From: Flagellimonas myxillae
GTDB lineage: Bacteria > Bacteroidota > Bacteroidia > Flavobacteriales > Flavobacteriaceae
Direction: 5' to 3'
DNA length: 64,000 nt
Assembly: GCF_023502235.1 (NCBI RefSeq)
Contig: NZ_JAMFLY010000001.1
Coordinates: 186,001-250,000, forward strand
In this document: piece after piece, positions 8,428 to 17,307 of the stretch
How positions within the stretch are numbered: position 1 is the first letter of the stretch
How the letters are laid out: every line of letters begins with the position of its first letter
The notes under the pieces: model-generated
Told to the model about the DNA's origin: nothing
What the model saw: the letters and a program-made list of their open reading frames with translations, nothing else
Databases searched by the model: none
Position numbers and translations under genes: made by a program

Positions 8428-9638
8428 ATAAGGTACTTTGCGCGTATTTTTTTGAAGGAATCCAGATCTGCTTGCCATGTAGCCTTGATTTCTGATTCCG
8501 TAAGGCCAGCTTCAATTTGTTGCTGCAATACCTCGGTACCCGCATGTTTGGTGAAGGAACTGGTTCTAAAGAATTTCGATTTGTCCACACAGTTTTTATA
8601 CGCATCCAATATCCACTGTAATGAAACACTTTGCATCCGTTCTGATCCCGATAAATCTTTGCCAAAGCAGGTTTTGTTTTCCTCCTTGGGATGTTTTGCC
8701 CCAAAATTCGGTTGGGGAACATAGCTAAAATCGTACTGTGTGCTATCCAGAAAAGAGGCCCCATACCTTTGGAATTGGAATTCGGTCCCACGTCCGGCAT
8801 TGATAAAGGTCCCCTCAAACAACCCCAAACTAGGGTACAGGGTTATGGCCCTGTCGCTGGGCAAATTTGGAGATGGTCGTATGGGTAAATGATAGTTGGA
8901 CCTATGCGTATAGTTTTCCAACTCAATAACGGTCAATGCCGCTTTGTTGCCACCCTCGAGCCACAGTTCGCCGTTGATCATGCGGGCATATTCCCCGATG
9001 GTCATCCCATAAACCAGTGGGATGGTCGTCATCCCCAAAAACCCGGTGTTTTCGGCCTTCATGGTAGGGCCATCAACATAATGGCCATTAGGGTTGGGAC
9101 GATCCAAAACAATTATTGGGACGCCCAGGTCCGCGCAGGCTTCCATAACCAGTTGCATGGTTGCTATGTAGGTATAAAACCGAACGCCCACATCCTGAAT
9201 GTCGAACAGCACCACATCGATTCCGGCCAGTTGTTCCTTGGAAGGTTTTCTGTTTTTTCCATAAAGTGAGATTATAGGTAGGGAAGTTTTGGTATCCACG
9301 CCATCCTTGACGAGTTCCCCGGCATCCGCCTTGCCTCTAAACCCATGTTCTGGAGCAAAAACCACGCGTACATCCACTGCATGTACAAGTAGGGAATCTA
9401 CCAAATGGGTATGCCCGGTATCCTCATAGATCACACTGGTCTGATTGGCCACTATGGCCACCTTTTTACCCTTGAGGAGCGGAAGGTAAGCTTCTGTCCG
9501 ATTGGCGCCAACAACGATTTCGGGAACCAAGGCGGTTTTTTCGCTATCTGAAGCTTTGGAATTATCCTGTCCTTTACAGGAAGAAAGTAATAAAACCAAT
9601 AAGAAAAATGTACTTTTGAAATGAGATAAAATGGGCAT
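8418..9638 (-). CDS. namZ: DUF1343 family exo-beta-N-acetylmuramidase (NamZ/YbbC-like) lipoprotein
   Basis: A 406-residue protein with a lipoprotein signal (LLLSSC, lipobox Cys21 region). The mature part is full-length DUF1343: VVANQTSV, FAPEHGFRG, GIDVVLFDIQDVGVRFYTYIATM (split motif) and DRPNPNGHYVDGP are family hallmarks. NamZ-type enzymes release MurNAc from the non-reducing end of peptidoglycan fragments and serve in wall recycling. Outer-membrane or periplasmic location is expected. Its start codon is only 3 bp from the TTG start of the divergent permease gene, so each gene must carry the promoter of the other. Confidence 0.9.
   Translation of the reverse strand: MPILSHFKSTFFLLVLLLSSCKGQDNSKASDSEKTALVPEIVVGANRTEAYLPLLKGKKVAIVANQTSVIYEDTGHTHLVDSLLVHAVDVRVVFAPEHGFRGKADAGELVKDGVDTKTSLPIISLYGKNRKPSKEQLAGIDVVLFDIQDVGVRFYTYIATMQLVMEACADLGVPIIVLDRPNPNGHYVDGPTMKAENTGFLGMTTIPLVYGMTIGEYARMINGELWLEGGNKAALTVIELENYTHRSNYHLPIRPSPNLPSDRAITLYPSLGLFEGTFINAGRGTEFQFQRYGASFLDSTQYDFSYVPQPNFGAKHPKEENKTCFGKDLSGSERMQSVSLQWILDAYKNCVDKSKFFRTSSFTKHAGTEVLQQQIEAGLTESEIKATWQADLDSFKKIRAKYLIYD
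9611..9618 (+). promoter_or_regulatory. -7 promoter element of the LolE-like permease, inside namZ
   Basis: TACTTTTG matches TAnnTTTG and lies 23 bp before the TTG start at 9642, within the signal-peptide codons of the divergent namZ gene. This is forced by the 3-bp gap between start codons. Confidence 0.45.
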
Positions 9639-9641
9639 TCG

Positions 9642-10883
9642 TTGAATTTAGAATTGTTTATTGCCAAACGCCTGATCACAGGGAAGGAGCATAAAATTAG
9701 CATTTCCGCTCCTATAATAAAAATTGCCATTGCGGCTATTGCCATTGGTATCGTAATGATGCTGATAGCGATTGCCACTGGAGTAGGGCTCAAGCATAAG
9801 ATCAGGGAGAAGGTATCCGCTTTTAACGGGCACATCCAAATTTCCAACTACGATAATAATACCTCAGAGGTTTCGGTTTTGCCAGTTTCGCTGGAGCAGG
9901 AGTTTTATCCCGAATTCAAGGATGTTGATGGGGTAAACCATATTCAAGCCGTTGCCATCAAGGGGGGAATTATCCGAACCGAGGAAACCTTTGAAGGCAT
10001 ATTGGCCAAGGGGGTGGGTATCGATTACAATTGGAATGTATTCACAGAGTATTTGGTTGATGGCCGTATTCCGGATTATTCGGGAAAACTGAACGAGGAA
10101 GTGCTTATCTCCAGAATGATGGCAAATCGCCTTCAATTGGGGGTCGGCGACACCTTTTTTTCCTTTTTTCTGAAGGATGGGGATGCATCCAGGGTACCCA
10201 ACAACAGACGCTTTAAGATTGTGGGTGTTTACGATAGTGGGTTCGAGGAATTCGATAGCACCTACGTTTTCGTAGATATCAGACATATTCAACGCATGAA
10301 CAAATGGGGCGAGGATGAAATAGGAAATTTTGAGGTTTTTCTAGACGATTTTGATCAACTTGAAGCAAAGAGCAATGAAATCTATGGAAAAACCCCATCG
10401 AATTTGGATGCTATCAATATCAAATCCAAATACTTCCGAATTTTTGAATGGATAGGCCTTTTTGATTTTAATATAGCTCTCATCATTGGGATCATGATCA
10501 TCGTTGGTGGGATCAATATGATAACGGCCTTGTTGGTCCTTATTTTGGAGCGCACCCAGATGATAGGGGTATTGAAGGCCCTGGGGTCTGAAAATTGGAG
10601 TATTCGCAAGGTATTTTTGTACAATGCTGCCTACCTCATTGGAATTGGACTGCTTTGGGGGAACGGCCTTGGATTGGGCCTACTCATACTTCAGGATAAA
10701 TATCGTTGGTTCAAATTTCCAAATCCGGAAGAGTATTACATCGAATACATCCCTGTCCATATTGATATACCTACCGTGCTTGCGTTAAACTTGGGTGTTT
10801 TGTTGTTGTGCTTGTTAATGCTACTCGTTCCTTCCTACATCATTACAAAAATAAGTCCGGTCAAAGCAATCAAATTTGAATAA
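9642..10883 (+). CDS. LolC/LolE-type ABC transporter permease
   Basis: A 413-residue inner-membrane permease of the FtsX/MacB superfamily. The N-terminus (IAKRLITGKEHKISISAPIIKIAIAAIAIGI) leads into TM1 at about residues 25-47. A large periplasmic domain follows to about residue 270, then three C-terminal TMs (about 275-300, 325-345, 375-400), with the cytoplasmic coupling motif ERTQMIGVLKALGS. Such permeases move lipoproteins toward the outer membrane or export other cargo with an ATPase partner, which is not in this window. Start codon is TTG; no ATG fits. The gene is followed by heptamer array 3. Confidence 0.88.
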   Translation: MNLELFIAKRLITGKEHKISISAPIIKIAIAAIAIGIVMMLIAIATGVGLKHKIREKVSAFNGHIQISNYDNNTSEVSVLPVSLEQEFYPEFKDVDGVNHIQAVAIKGGIIRTEETFEGILAKGVGIDYNWNVFTEYLVDGRIPDYSGKLNEEVLISRMMANRLQLGVGDTFFSFFLKDGDASRVPNNRRFKIVGVYDSGFEEFDSTYVFVDIRHIQRMNKWGEDEIGNFEVFLDDFDQLEAKSNEIYGKTPSNLDAINIKSKYFRIFEWIGLFDFNIALIIGIMIIVGGINMITALLVLILERTQMIGVLKALGSENWSIRKVFLYNAAYLIGIGLLWGNGLGLGLLILQDKYRWFKFPNPEEYYIEYIPVHIDIPTVLALNLGVLLLCLLMLLVPSYIITKISPVKAIKFE

Positions 10884-10953
10884 AGGTCAAATGATCAACA
10901 ATCAATGATCAATAATCAATGATCAATAACCAATAACCAAGCACCAAATTCCA
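10883..10953. repeat. Heptamer array 3, degenerate, 7-bp period (ATGATCA / ATAACCA type)
   Basis: Nine consecutive 7-mers from 10891 to 10953 share a register ending in YCA: ATGATCA, ACAATCA, ATGATCA, ATAATCA, ATGATCA, ATAACCA, ATAACCA, AGCACCA, AATTCCA. A tenth unit, AAGGTCA, precedes them with one extra base. The array follows directly after the permease stop codon. Confidence 0.85.
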
Positions 10954-11076
10954 GGCTCCTGTTGTAATCGTTTTCAATTTTTCCTTTTCCACTTTCAATT
11001 TATTAAGGCACCCAGCACCCACCCGTCCTGTAATCAATTTGTAAAAAAACAGACCAAGCACAGGAAATTGAATAGC

Positions 11077-11084
11077 TATCTTTG
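11077..11084 (+). promoter_or_regulatory. -7 promoter element of the cysteine synthase-like gene
   Basis: TATCTTTG, identical to the queE box, ends 8 nt before the ATG at 11093. A very short or absent leader is expected. Confidence 0.6.
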
Positions 11085-11092
11085 CAGCGACT

Positions 11093-12073
11093 ATGGAATA
11101 TGCAAACAACATTTTGGAAACCATTGGAAATACTCCTCTGGTAAAACTCAATACGCTTACTGCTGAACTGCCTTGCCTTGTATTGGCCAAATACGAAACC
11201 TTTAATCCGGGGAATTCGGTGAAGGACCGTATGGCTTTACAAATGGTGGAAGATGCCGAAAAACAAGGCTTGCTAAAACCTGGGGGGACCATTATTGAAG
11301 GAACTTCCGGCAATACGGGAATGGGATTGGCTTTGGCGGCGGTGGTCAAAGGGTACCGTATGATCTGCGTGATCAGCGATAAGCAGTCCAAAGAAAAAAT
11401 GGATATCCTTAAAGCCATGGGAAGCGAGGTTCATGTGTGCCCTACCGATGTGGCCCCCGAAGACCCTCGAAGTTATTACTCCACGGCTCGTCGCTTATCC
11501 ACCGAAATTCCCAATTCCTGGTATGTGAACCAATACGACAATCCAAGCAACACCAAGGCACATTACTTGAGTACCGGACCCGAAATATGGAGGCAAACCG
11601 AAGGTAAAGTGACCCATTTTGTTGTAGGGGTCGGAACTGGGGGAACGGTTTCTGGGGTAGGCACCTATTTGAAGGAACAAAATCCGAACGTTAAGGTTTG
11701 GGGGGTGGACACCTATGGTTCTGTATTTAAAAAATACCACGAAACCGGGATTTTCGATGAGAACGAGATTTATCCCTATATCACAGAAGGCATTGGTGAG
11801 GATATTCTACCTAAAAATGTCAATTTTGATATTATTGATGGTTTTACCAAAGTGACCGACAAGGATGCGGCGGTATATACCCAACGGTTGGCCAAGGAAG
11901 AGGGGATGTTTTTAGGAAATTCCGCAGGAGCGGCCGTAAAAGGTGTCTTACAATTGGCGGAACACTTTTCCAAGGATGACGTGGTTGTAGTGCTCTTTCA
12001 CGATCATGGGAGCAGGTACGTGGGCAAAATGTTCAACGACGATTGGATGCGTGAAAAAGGATTTATTGAGTAG
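11093..12073 (+). CDS. PLP-dependent cysteine synthase / cystathionine beta-synthase-like enzyme
   Basis: A 326-residue fold-type II PLP enzyme. The N-terminal IGNTPLVKL motif is followed by the PLP lysine in GNSVKDRMA, the substrate loop EGTSGNTG, and the phosphate-binding GTGGTVSGVG. The C-terminal SAGAA motif is present. It lacks CBS regulatory domains, so it is the catalytic core only. Members use O-acetylserine or serine with sulfide or homocysteine; the acceptor cannot be decided from sequence, but VNQYDNPSN and the long C-terminal GSRYVGKMFNDDW segment resemble cystathionine beta-synthase-like proteins more than CysK. It has its own TATCTTTG promoter. Confidence 0.88.
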   Translation: MEYANNILETIGNTPLVKLNTLTAELPCLVLAKYETFNPGNSVKDRMALQMVEDAEKQGLLKPGGTIIEGTSGNTGMGLALAAVVKGYRMICVISDKQSKEKMDILKAMGSEVHVCPTDVAPEDPRSYYSTARRLSTEIPNSWYVNQYDNPSNTKAHYLSTGPEIWRQTEGKVTHFVVGVGTGGTVSGVGTYLKEQNPNVKVWGVDTYGSVFKKYHETGIFDENEIYPYITEGIGEDILPKNVNFDIIDGFTKVTDKDAAVYTQRLAKEEGMFLGNSAGAAVKGVLQLAEHFSKDDVVVVLFHDHGSRYVGKMFNDDWMREKGFIE

Positions 12074-12142
12074 CAGCAGTTTATGTTCTATATTAGGGGT
12101 AAAAGAATTGTGACTTTTCCAACCATTGATTCCAGTTCCCCT

Positions 12143-13519
12143 ATGCGATATTGTTTCCTTTTTTATGTATTTCTAATCAGTTTTGCCTGTAGCACAGAAG
12201 ATGCTACGGTTCCCGATGAAAACAATGGGAAGGAAGAAGAAAATTTGATCCCACCAGAAAGCAAGCTTCCACAATTTATTATAAATACAGAGGGAGGCAC
12301 AATTGTAGACGAACCGAAAATAGACGCTAGTTTTATTGTTACAAAAGCTGATTTAGTCACGTATGAAGGGAAATTAGGCATCGAAATTAGGGGGGCATCC
12401 TCCCAGATGTTCCCAAAAAAATCCTATGGATTTGAAACTCGTGATGAAGCCAACGAAGATTTGGATGTGTCCTTGTTGGATTATCCTGAGGAAGAAGATT
12501 GGGTATTATATGCACCATACAGTGATAAATCCTTAATGCGGAACATGCTTATCTATGACTTGTCTCGGGCAATACAGCGCTATGCTAGTCGCACCCAATT
12601 TGTCGAGGTAACCATCAATGATGCTTATCAAGGCCTTTATGTGTTCATGGAAAAGCTAAAGCGGGATTCAGGACGCATTGACATCAATAAACTTAAGGAT
12701 GATGAAAACTCTGGAGAAGATCTTACTGGAGGGTATATTTTAAAAATAGATAAGACCGCAGGCTCCAATTTGGGAGAAGGTTATAATGACCAGAACTCCT
12801 TTGTTTCACAATACGATCCCCCAATGGCTAGCTTTGACCAAAAAATCTATTTCTTGTATGAAGAGCCGGATGCAGAAGACATAACAGCTGAACAAAAAAC
12901 GTATATTTCGAATTATATAGGCGCTTTCGAAACGGCCTTGGCATCGGATGATTTCACAGACCCTGATTTGGGTTACACAGCTTATATTGATGTGGATAGT
13001 TTTATCGATTTCTTTCTTCTAAACGAAATTTCCAACAACGTGGATGGCTATCGGCTAAGCACCTTTATGCATAAGGATAAAAATGGAAAATTAAAGATGG
13101 GGCCCATCTGGGATTTTAATTTGGCCTTCGGTAATGCGGATTATTGCGGTGGTGGCGAAACCAATGTTTGGGCTTATAAATTTAACGAGCGCTGTTCAAA
13201 TGATACCTGGCTAATTCCTTTTTGGTGGTCGCGGTTGATGGAGGATCCACAATTTGTTTCAAAACTACGGGCACGATGGCAAGCCCTTAGAGCAGATACC
13301 TTTTCCAATGACCAGATCTTGGATAAAATTAACGCATATTCACTTTTACTGAATGAATCAGGAGCTGCCAACGCAAACTTTTCCACTTGGGGAGTTTTGG
13401 GAAGCTATGTATGGCCCAATAATTTTGTTGGCAACACCTACGAATCGGAATTGAATTACCTATCAAATTGGATTGAAAATCGGTTGTCTTGGATGGACGG
13501 AGCCATTAATAATTTATAA
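12143..13519 (+). CDS. CotH kinase family lipoprotein
   Basis: A 458-residue protein. The start at 12143 (MRYCFLFYVFLISFAC) is chosen over the ATG at 12083 because it gives a clean lipoprotein signal with Cys16. Family features are IEIRGASSQMFPKKSYGFE, the DWVLYAPYSDKSLMRN motif, YQGLYVFMEKLKRD and GPIWDFNLAFGN, which are typical for CotH-like proteins (atypical kinases that in spores phosphorylate CotB/CotG). Here it is probably surface or periplasmic, and the substrate is unknown. It starts an operon with the M20 peptidase (1 bp apart) and the aldose epimerase (4-bp overlap). Confidence 0.88.
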   Translation: MRYCFLFYVFLISFACSTEDATVPDENNGKEEENLIPPESKLPQFIINTEGGTIVDEPKIDASFIVTKADLVTYEGKLGIEIRGASSQMFPKKSYGFETRDEANEDLDVSLLDYPEEEDWVLYAPYSDKSLMRNMLIYDLSRAIQRYASRTQFVEVTINDAYQGLYVFMEKLKRDSGRIDINKLKDDENSGEDLTGGYILKIDKTAGSNLGEGYNDQNSFVSQYDPPMASFDQKIYFLYEEPDAEDITAEQKTYISNYIGAFETALASDDFTDPDLGYTAYIDVDSFIDFFLLNEISNNVDGYRLSTFMHKDKNGKLKMGPIWDFNLAFGNADYCGGGETNVWAYKFNERCSNDTWLIPFWWSRLMEDPQFVSKLRARWQALRADTFSNDQILDKINAYSLLLNESGAANANFSTWGVLGSYVWPNNFVGNTYESELNYLSNWIENRLSWMDGAINNL

Positions 13520-13520
13520 A

Positions 13521-14828
13521 ATGAATAAAACTAAGCTGAAATTATTGGTGTCGTGCATCATGTTTTGTGTGTACGGAACTACGGCACAAAAGCTATCCCG
13601 AACAGAAAAGAAAATTGTAAACACCGTAACCAAAAACAATGGGGATGCCATAAATTTTTTGGAAAAGGTGGTGAACATCAATAGCGGGACCTTAAACCTC
13701 ACGGGGGTCAAGGAAGTGGGAATGGTGTTCAAGGATGCTTTTGAGGGCATCAATTTTAACACGCAGTGGATAGCATTACCATCAGAAATGGGGAGAGCAG
13801 GGCATTTGTTCGCCGAAACCTCTGGAACCAAAGGTAAAAAGTTGTTGTTGATAGGCCATTTGGATACCGTTTTCGAGGAAGACAGTCCTTTCCAAACATT
13901 TAAGAAAATCAACGACAGCATTGCCCACGCACCCGGAGGAAATGACATGAAAGGCGGGGATGTGATCGTATTATACGCTTTAAAGGCACTGCATGAAAAT
14001 GGGCTTTTGGATGATGCGCAGATTATTGTAGCGTTCACGGGTGATGAGGAAAGTACCGGGAAACCATTATCCATCAGCCGAAAGGATTTGATAGATGCGG
14101 CGAAGCGAAGCGACATTGCCTTGGGTTTTGAGAATTCGACGGGGTTCAATTATGCTACTGTAGCCAGAAGGGGCGCTTCCGGTTGGGCTTTGGAGGTATC
14201 TGGTAAAAGAGCACATTCCTCTGGGGTGTTCAGTGAAAATGTAGGCGCAGGCGCTATTTTTGAGATGTCTCGAATCCTGCATCAATTTTACACCGATGTA
14301 AAGGGCGAGGACTTGCTGACCTTCAATCCAGGTACACTTTTGGGAGGCACTTTTGTTAACTTTGATTCGACCACCAGCAAGGGAGATGCCTTTGGAAAAA
14401 GCAATGTGGTGGCCCAAAAGGCGATGGCCAAAGGAGGGCTGCGATTCATTTCAGAAGAACAAAAGGAACGTGCACGGAACAAAATGCGTACAATTGTAAG
14501 CCAAAATTTACCAAAGACCGCCGCTGAAATTACGTTCACTGATAGCTATCCAGCCATGCGGCCCACATCAGGGAACCATGCGCTGTTGGGAATCCTGAAC
14601 CAGGTCAGTTTGGATTTGGGCCAAGGGGAGGTAAAGGCTTATGATCCTGGAAAGCGGGGGGCAGCCGATGTTTCGTTTGTGGCCGAATACGTGGATTGCC
14701 TGGATGGCCTCGGAACCATGGGCACAGGAGCGCATACGCCCCAAGAGACCGTGAACCTTAATACCATTGAAGCTTTGACCAAGCGTACCGCAATACTTAT
14801 CTATAGATTGATCAACTCCAGAAAATGA
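13521..14828 (+). CDS. M20 family metallopeptidase (glutamate carboxypeptidase-like), secreted
   Basis: A 435-residue di-zinc exopeptidase with a signal peptide (MNKTKLKLLVSCIMFCVYGTTAQ). Start at 13521 follows the CotH stop by 1 bp. The catalytic motifs are LLIGHLDTVF (first zinc His and catalytic Asp), GGNDMKGG (bridging Asp), TGDEESTG (catalytic Glu) and the C-terminal GTGAHTPQETVN (last zinc His). The order and length match the M20A/glutamate carboxypeptidase group, which cleaves C-terminal residues such as Glu or acts on N-acyl amino acids. It likely acts in the periplasm on imported peptides. Confidence 0.93.
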   Translation: MNKTKLKLLVSCIMFCVYGTTAQKLSRTEKKIVNTVTKNNGDAINFLEKVVNINSGTLNLTGVKEVGMVFKDAFEGINFNTQWIALPSEMGRAGHLFAETSGTKGKKLLLIGHLDTVFEEDSPFQTFKKINDSIAHAPGGNDMKGGDVIVLYALKALHENGLLDDAQIIVAFTGDEESTGKPLSISRKDLIDAAKRSDIALGFENSTGFNYATVARRGASGWALEVSGKRAHSSGVFSENVGAGAIFEMSRILHQFYTDVKGEDLLTFNPGTLLGGTFVNFDSTTSKGDAFGKSNVVAQKAMAKGGLRFISEEQKERARNKMRTIVSQNLPKTAAEITFTDSYPAMRPTSGNHALLGILNQVSLDLGQGEVKAYDPGKRGAADVSFVAEYVDCLDGLGTMGTGAHTPQETVNLNTIEALTKRTAILIYRLINSRK

Positions 14829-15598
14829 CCTACCTACACTTCGAAAACAGTTCCGTAGCCATTGACCTAGGTGAACTTGTAAGCTTTATTCATGGAGACC
14901 ACGAGTTTATCCATCAAAAAGGGAGTCCAGGTTGGGGAAGTTCGGATACGGAGATGTTTCCCATTATTGGTCCCGTAAATGAGGCCGGCTTTAGGGTACA
15001 GGTTGGTAAAGGGAATGCCATACAGGATCAGCATGGACACTTGCGCCAAATGCAATACAAACTGGTTTCAAGTACAACATCTTCAGCCACCTATAGAAAA
15101 GAGTACAAAGCAGGTACTGCAGTAAAAAACTCAAAATTCCCTGAAAAGTCTACGGAAGAATGGCTCACATGGCCTTATTCCTTTCAATTTGAAAAGAGCT
15201 TCAACCTTACGGCAAACCAATTGGAGATTACCTTCAAGATTTCGGGAGAGAAGGATATGCCTTTTATGTTGGGATATCATCCCGCATTCAAACTGTATTT
15301 GGAGAACCCCATTATTGTAGCAGGGGAACTGGAAATTTCACTGAACCAGGTTTTGGAAGTGGGCAGCCGGGCCTTGTCCGTTGAAAACTGCGAGTCCATA
15401 ACCCTTAAGGATAAAAAAGAGATAAGCCTGACCACAGAAGGGTTTGGAAATTTCATGTGCTGGACGGAAGTACCTAACATGGTTTGTATAGAACCTATTT
15501 CTTTTTACCCCTATACGGTTGCACAAGACCAATTACACCAAGGATTTCACTTGCTAACGGAAGAGCCCCAGGTGTTTAAGGTGACGCTCAAGGTCTGA
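14825..15598 (+). CDS. Aldose 1-epimerase family protein (galactose mutarotase-like)
   Basis: A 257-residue cytosolic protein with the galactose mutarotase-like beta-sandwich pattern: HEFIHQKGSPGWGSSDTEMFPIIGP split over residues 25-50, the MLGYHPAFKLYL motif with the catalytic His, and CIEPISFYPYT near the end. Such proteins interconvert the anomers of free or phosphorylated sugars; the Flavobacteria-type family members often act on hexose-phosphates, but the sugar cannot be named here. Its ATG overlaps the stop of the M20 gene (ATGA), which indicates translational coupling. Confidence 0.85.
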   Translation: MTYLHFENSSVAIDLGELVSFIHGDHEFIHQKGSPGWGSSDTEMFPIIGPVNEAGFRVQVGKGNAIQDQHGHLRQMQYKLVSSTTSSATYRKEYKAGTAVKNSKFPEKSTEEWLTWPYSFQFEKSFNLTANQLEITFKISGEKDMPFMLGYHPAFKLYLENPIIVAGELEISLNQVLEVGSRALSVENCESITLKDKKEISLTTEGFGNFMCWTEVPNMVCIEPISFYPYTVAQDQLHQGFHLLTEEPQVFKVTLKV

Positions 15599-15658
15599 TT
15601 TTTCGATGTACTACCAATTTCTTTAAGCCTTCCCGGAAAAACGTATCCATTTTCTTAC

Positions 15659-15743
15659 TAAATTTGGGTTATACCTAAAGGATCTATTCCTTTTGGTGGT
15701 ACTTTTCCATAGGAAACATTAAGAATTCCAGCTGCTGGAATTC
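15659..15743 (+). ncRNA. Candidate structured leader with three hairpins
   Basis: A perfect -7 element TAAATTTG lies at 15659-15666. It is followed by three short-loop inverted repeats in a row: AAAGGA/TCCTTT (15677-15693), TTTCC/GGAAA (15704-15716), and a 21-bp palindrome GAATTCCAGC-T-GCTGGAATTC (15723-15743). The 31-codon ORF at 15780 follows. The palindrome could instead be a protein-binding operator. No covariation can be checked from one sequence. Confidence 0.35.
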
Positions 15744-15779
15744 CGGTATTGGGGCTTCTTTTAAACTAGTTTGTTTACC

Positions 15780-15875
15780 ATGGATATTCTTCTCCCTTAT
15801 ATCATACTTGCGGCCCTAATTCTGATTGCTTGGATTGTTTTTATGGTGAAAATGTACCGGAAAATCAACAAATAA
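15780..15875 (+). CDS. Small single-span membrane protein (31 aa)
   Basis: An ATG-initiated ORF of 31 codons: MDILLPYIILAALILIAWI, then VFMVKMYRKINK. One hydrophobic helix (residues 3-21) is followed by a basic tail, as in typical small bacterial membrane proteins. A TAAATTTG promoter and three hairpins precede it. It ends 6 bp before the convergent exonuclease gene. Coding status is inferred from the membrane-protein composition only; there is no homology evidence. Confidence 0.4.
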   Translation: MDILLPYIILAALILIAWIVFMVKMYRKINK

Positions 15876-15881
15876 ACTGGG

Positions 15882-17252
15882 TTAAAGCACAAAGGACTCC
15901 GACCTTGGTAACAAAGATTCCACGATACGTTGGGTTTCCAAGGTATTTTTTTGTGGAATAATGAATGCCGCGATATCCTCCAATGAGGAGACTTCGAGTT
16001 GATGGTCTATAAAACCGTAACCCTTATATACCCCCTCTTCAATCAATACCACGGCATTCTCATTGGAATGGCGACCTTCTTCCCTGATAATTCGGATTTC
16101 GCTTTGGGCCGATTTAATGCTAAAAATGGCGCTTTCCACTTTTTGGTTGTAATCTTCAATAGCCTCTTCCCCAGCACAAATGCCATTACATGTTGTTATT
16201 TTATGGTGCGAACAACTAGCGTTGGTCTGTTGCAGATGGCAATATTTAGGACAAAGCGAGAAAGTTTTGCACAGTTCTTCCAAATAGGCCCTGCAATCCG
16301 TTTGGTTATAGAATACCTTAATGGGGTTGGGAACTCCCTTTAAGGTGTTATAGGCCAGGTGAACAATCCCTTTTCTATCCTCATAGGTAAATAGCGCGTA
16401 TTGTCTCCCAATCCGTTTTTGCGCGCTGTTGTAAGTTGGGAAATGCCGCTTGATCTCGGCAGATTCCATCAATAGGGCCACCAGCTCGCTTCCCGATAGT
16501 TCAAAATCTATGGAGGCCGTTTCCCTACACATCCTAGTTTCCTTGGTGCTCTTATCGTAGAAATGTCCCAGCACCCTTTTTTTTAGGTTGATGGCCTTGC
16601 CTACATAGATGATTTCCCCTTTTTGGTTTTTAAAATAGTAGATTCCGGGCTTGTGCGGAATCGCATCAAATATCGATTTGGGTAAATGCGGTGGGAGGGT
16701 GGCTTCCTGACTTCGCGCATTCAAGAACTTTTGAATGACTCCTTCCGAACCGGGCAAATTCACCAATTTGTGGAACAAAATGGTGGTGGCTTGTGCATCG
16801 CCACGCGCTCTGTGCCTATCTTTCAGAGGAATCTTTACGGCCGAACAGAGTTTCCCTAAACTATATGATTGTAAGCCAGGAATCAGTTTACGGGAGAGAC
16901 GTACCGTACAGATTTTTTTTCTAACAAAGGAAATCCCTAATTGTCGGAACTCCTCCTTGATCACCCCGTAATCAAAATTTACGGCATGGGCCACAAAAAT
17001 GCAGTCTTGGGTAAACTGAAGCACCGTTTGGGAAATTTCGGCGAAAGTAGGGGCGTCCCGTACCATTTGATCATCAATCCCGGTAAGACCCGTGATAAAA
17101 CTTGGAATGGGGCTCTGTGGATTCACCAGGGTAGTGTACTCGTCTATAATTTGGGTGCCATCAAACTTAAATATGGCAATCTCGGTGATTTTATTGCCCT
17201 TGATGCCGTTCCCGGTCGTCTCTATGTCTATTATAGTGTACAATATCCTCAA
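15882..17252 (-). CDS. DnaQ-like 3'-5' exonuclease fused to a GIY-YIG nuclease domain
   Basis: A 456-residue cytosolic protein with two nuclease domains. Residues 1-165 are a DEDD exonuclease: IIDIETTGNG (ExoI), HAVNFDYGVI (ExoII) and HRARGDAQAT (ExoIII). Residues about 200-290 are a UvrC-type GIY-YIG domain: PGIYYFKNQKGEIIYVGKAINLKKRV with catalytic Arg, and ESAEIKRHFPTYN. The C-terminal part resembles Cho/UvrC-linked sequences with a cluster of cysteines and histidines (FSLCPKYCHLQQ, CSHH, CNGICAGEE). This fusion is known in bacteria and is thought to act in DNA repair. It is convergent with the small ORF at 15780. Confidence 0.93.
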   Translation of the reverse strand: MRILYTIIDIETTGNGIKGNKITEIAIFKFDGTQIIDEYTTLVNPQSPIPSFITGLTGIDDQMVRDAPTFAEISQTVLQFTQDCIFVAHAVNFDYGVIKEEFRQLGISFVRKKICTVRLSRKLIPGLQSYSLGKLCSAVKIPLKDRHRARGDAQATTILFHKLVNLPGSEGVIQKFLNARSQEATLPPHLPKSIFDAIPHKPGIYYFKNQKGEIIYVGKAINLKKRVLGHFYDKSTKETRMCRETASIDFELSGSELVALLMESAEIKRHFPTYNSAQKRIGRQYALFTYEDRKGIVHLAYNTLKGVPNPIKVFYNQTDCRAYLEELCKTFSLCPKYCHLQQTNASCSHHKITTCNGICAGEEAIEDYNQKVESAIFSIKSAQSEIRIIREEGRHSNENAVVLIEEGVYKGYGFIDHQLEVSSLEDIAAFIIPQKNTLETQRIVESLLPRSESFVL

Positions 17253-17307
17253 AAATGGACATTGAAGTTAGGGATTATAGCAAAGGAAGGCAAATGACCG
17301 TTCCAAA

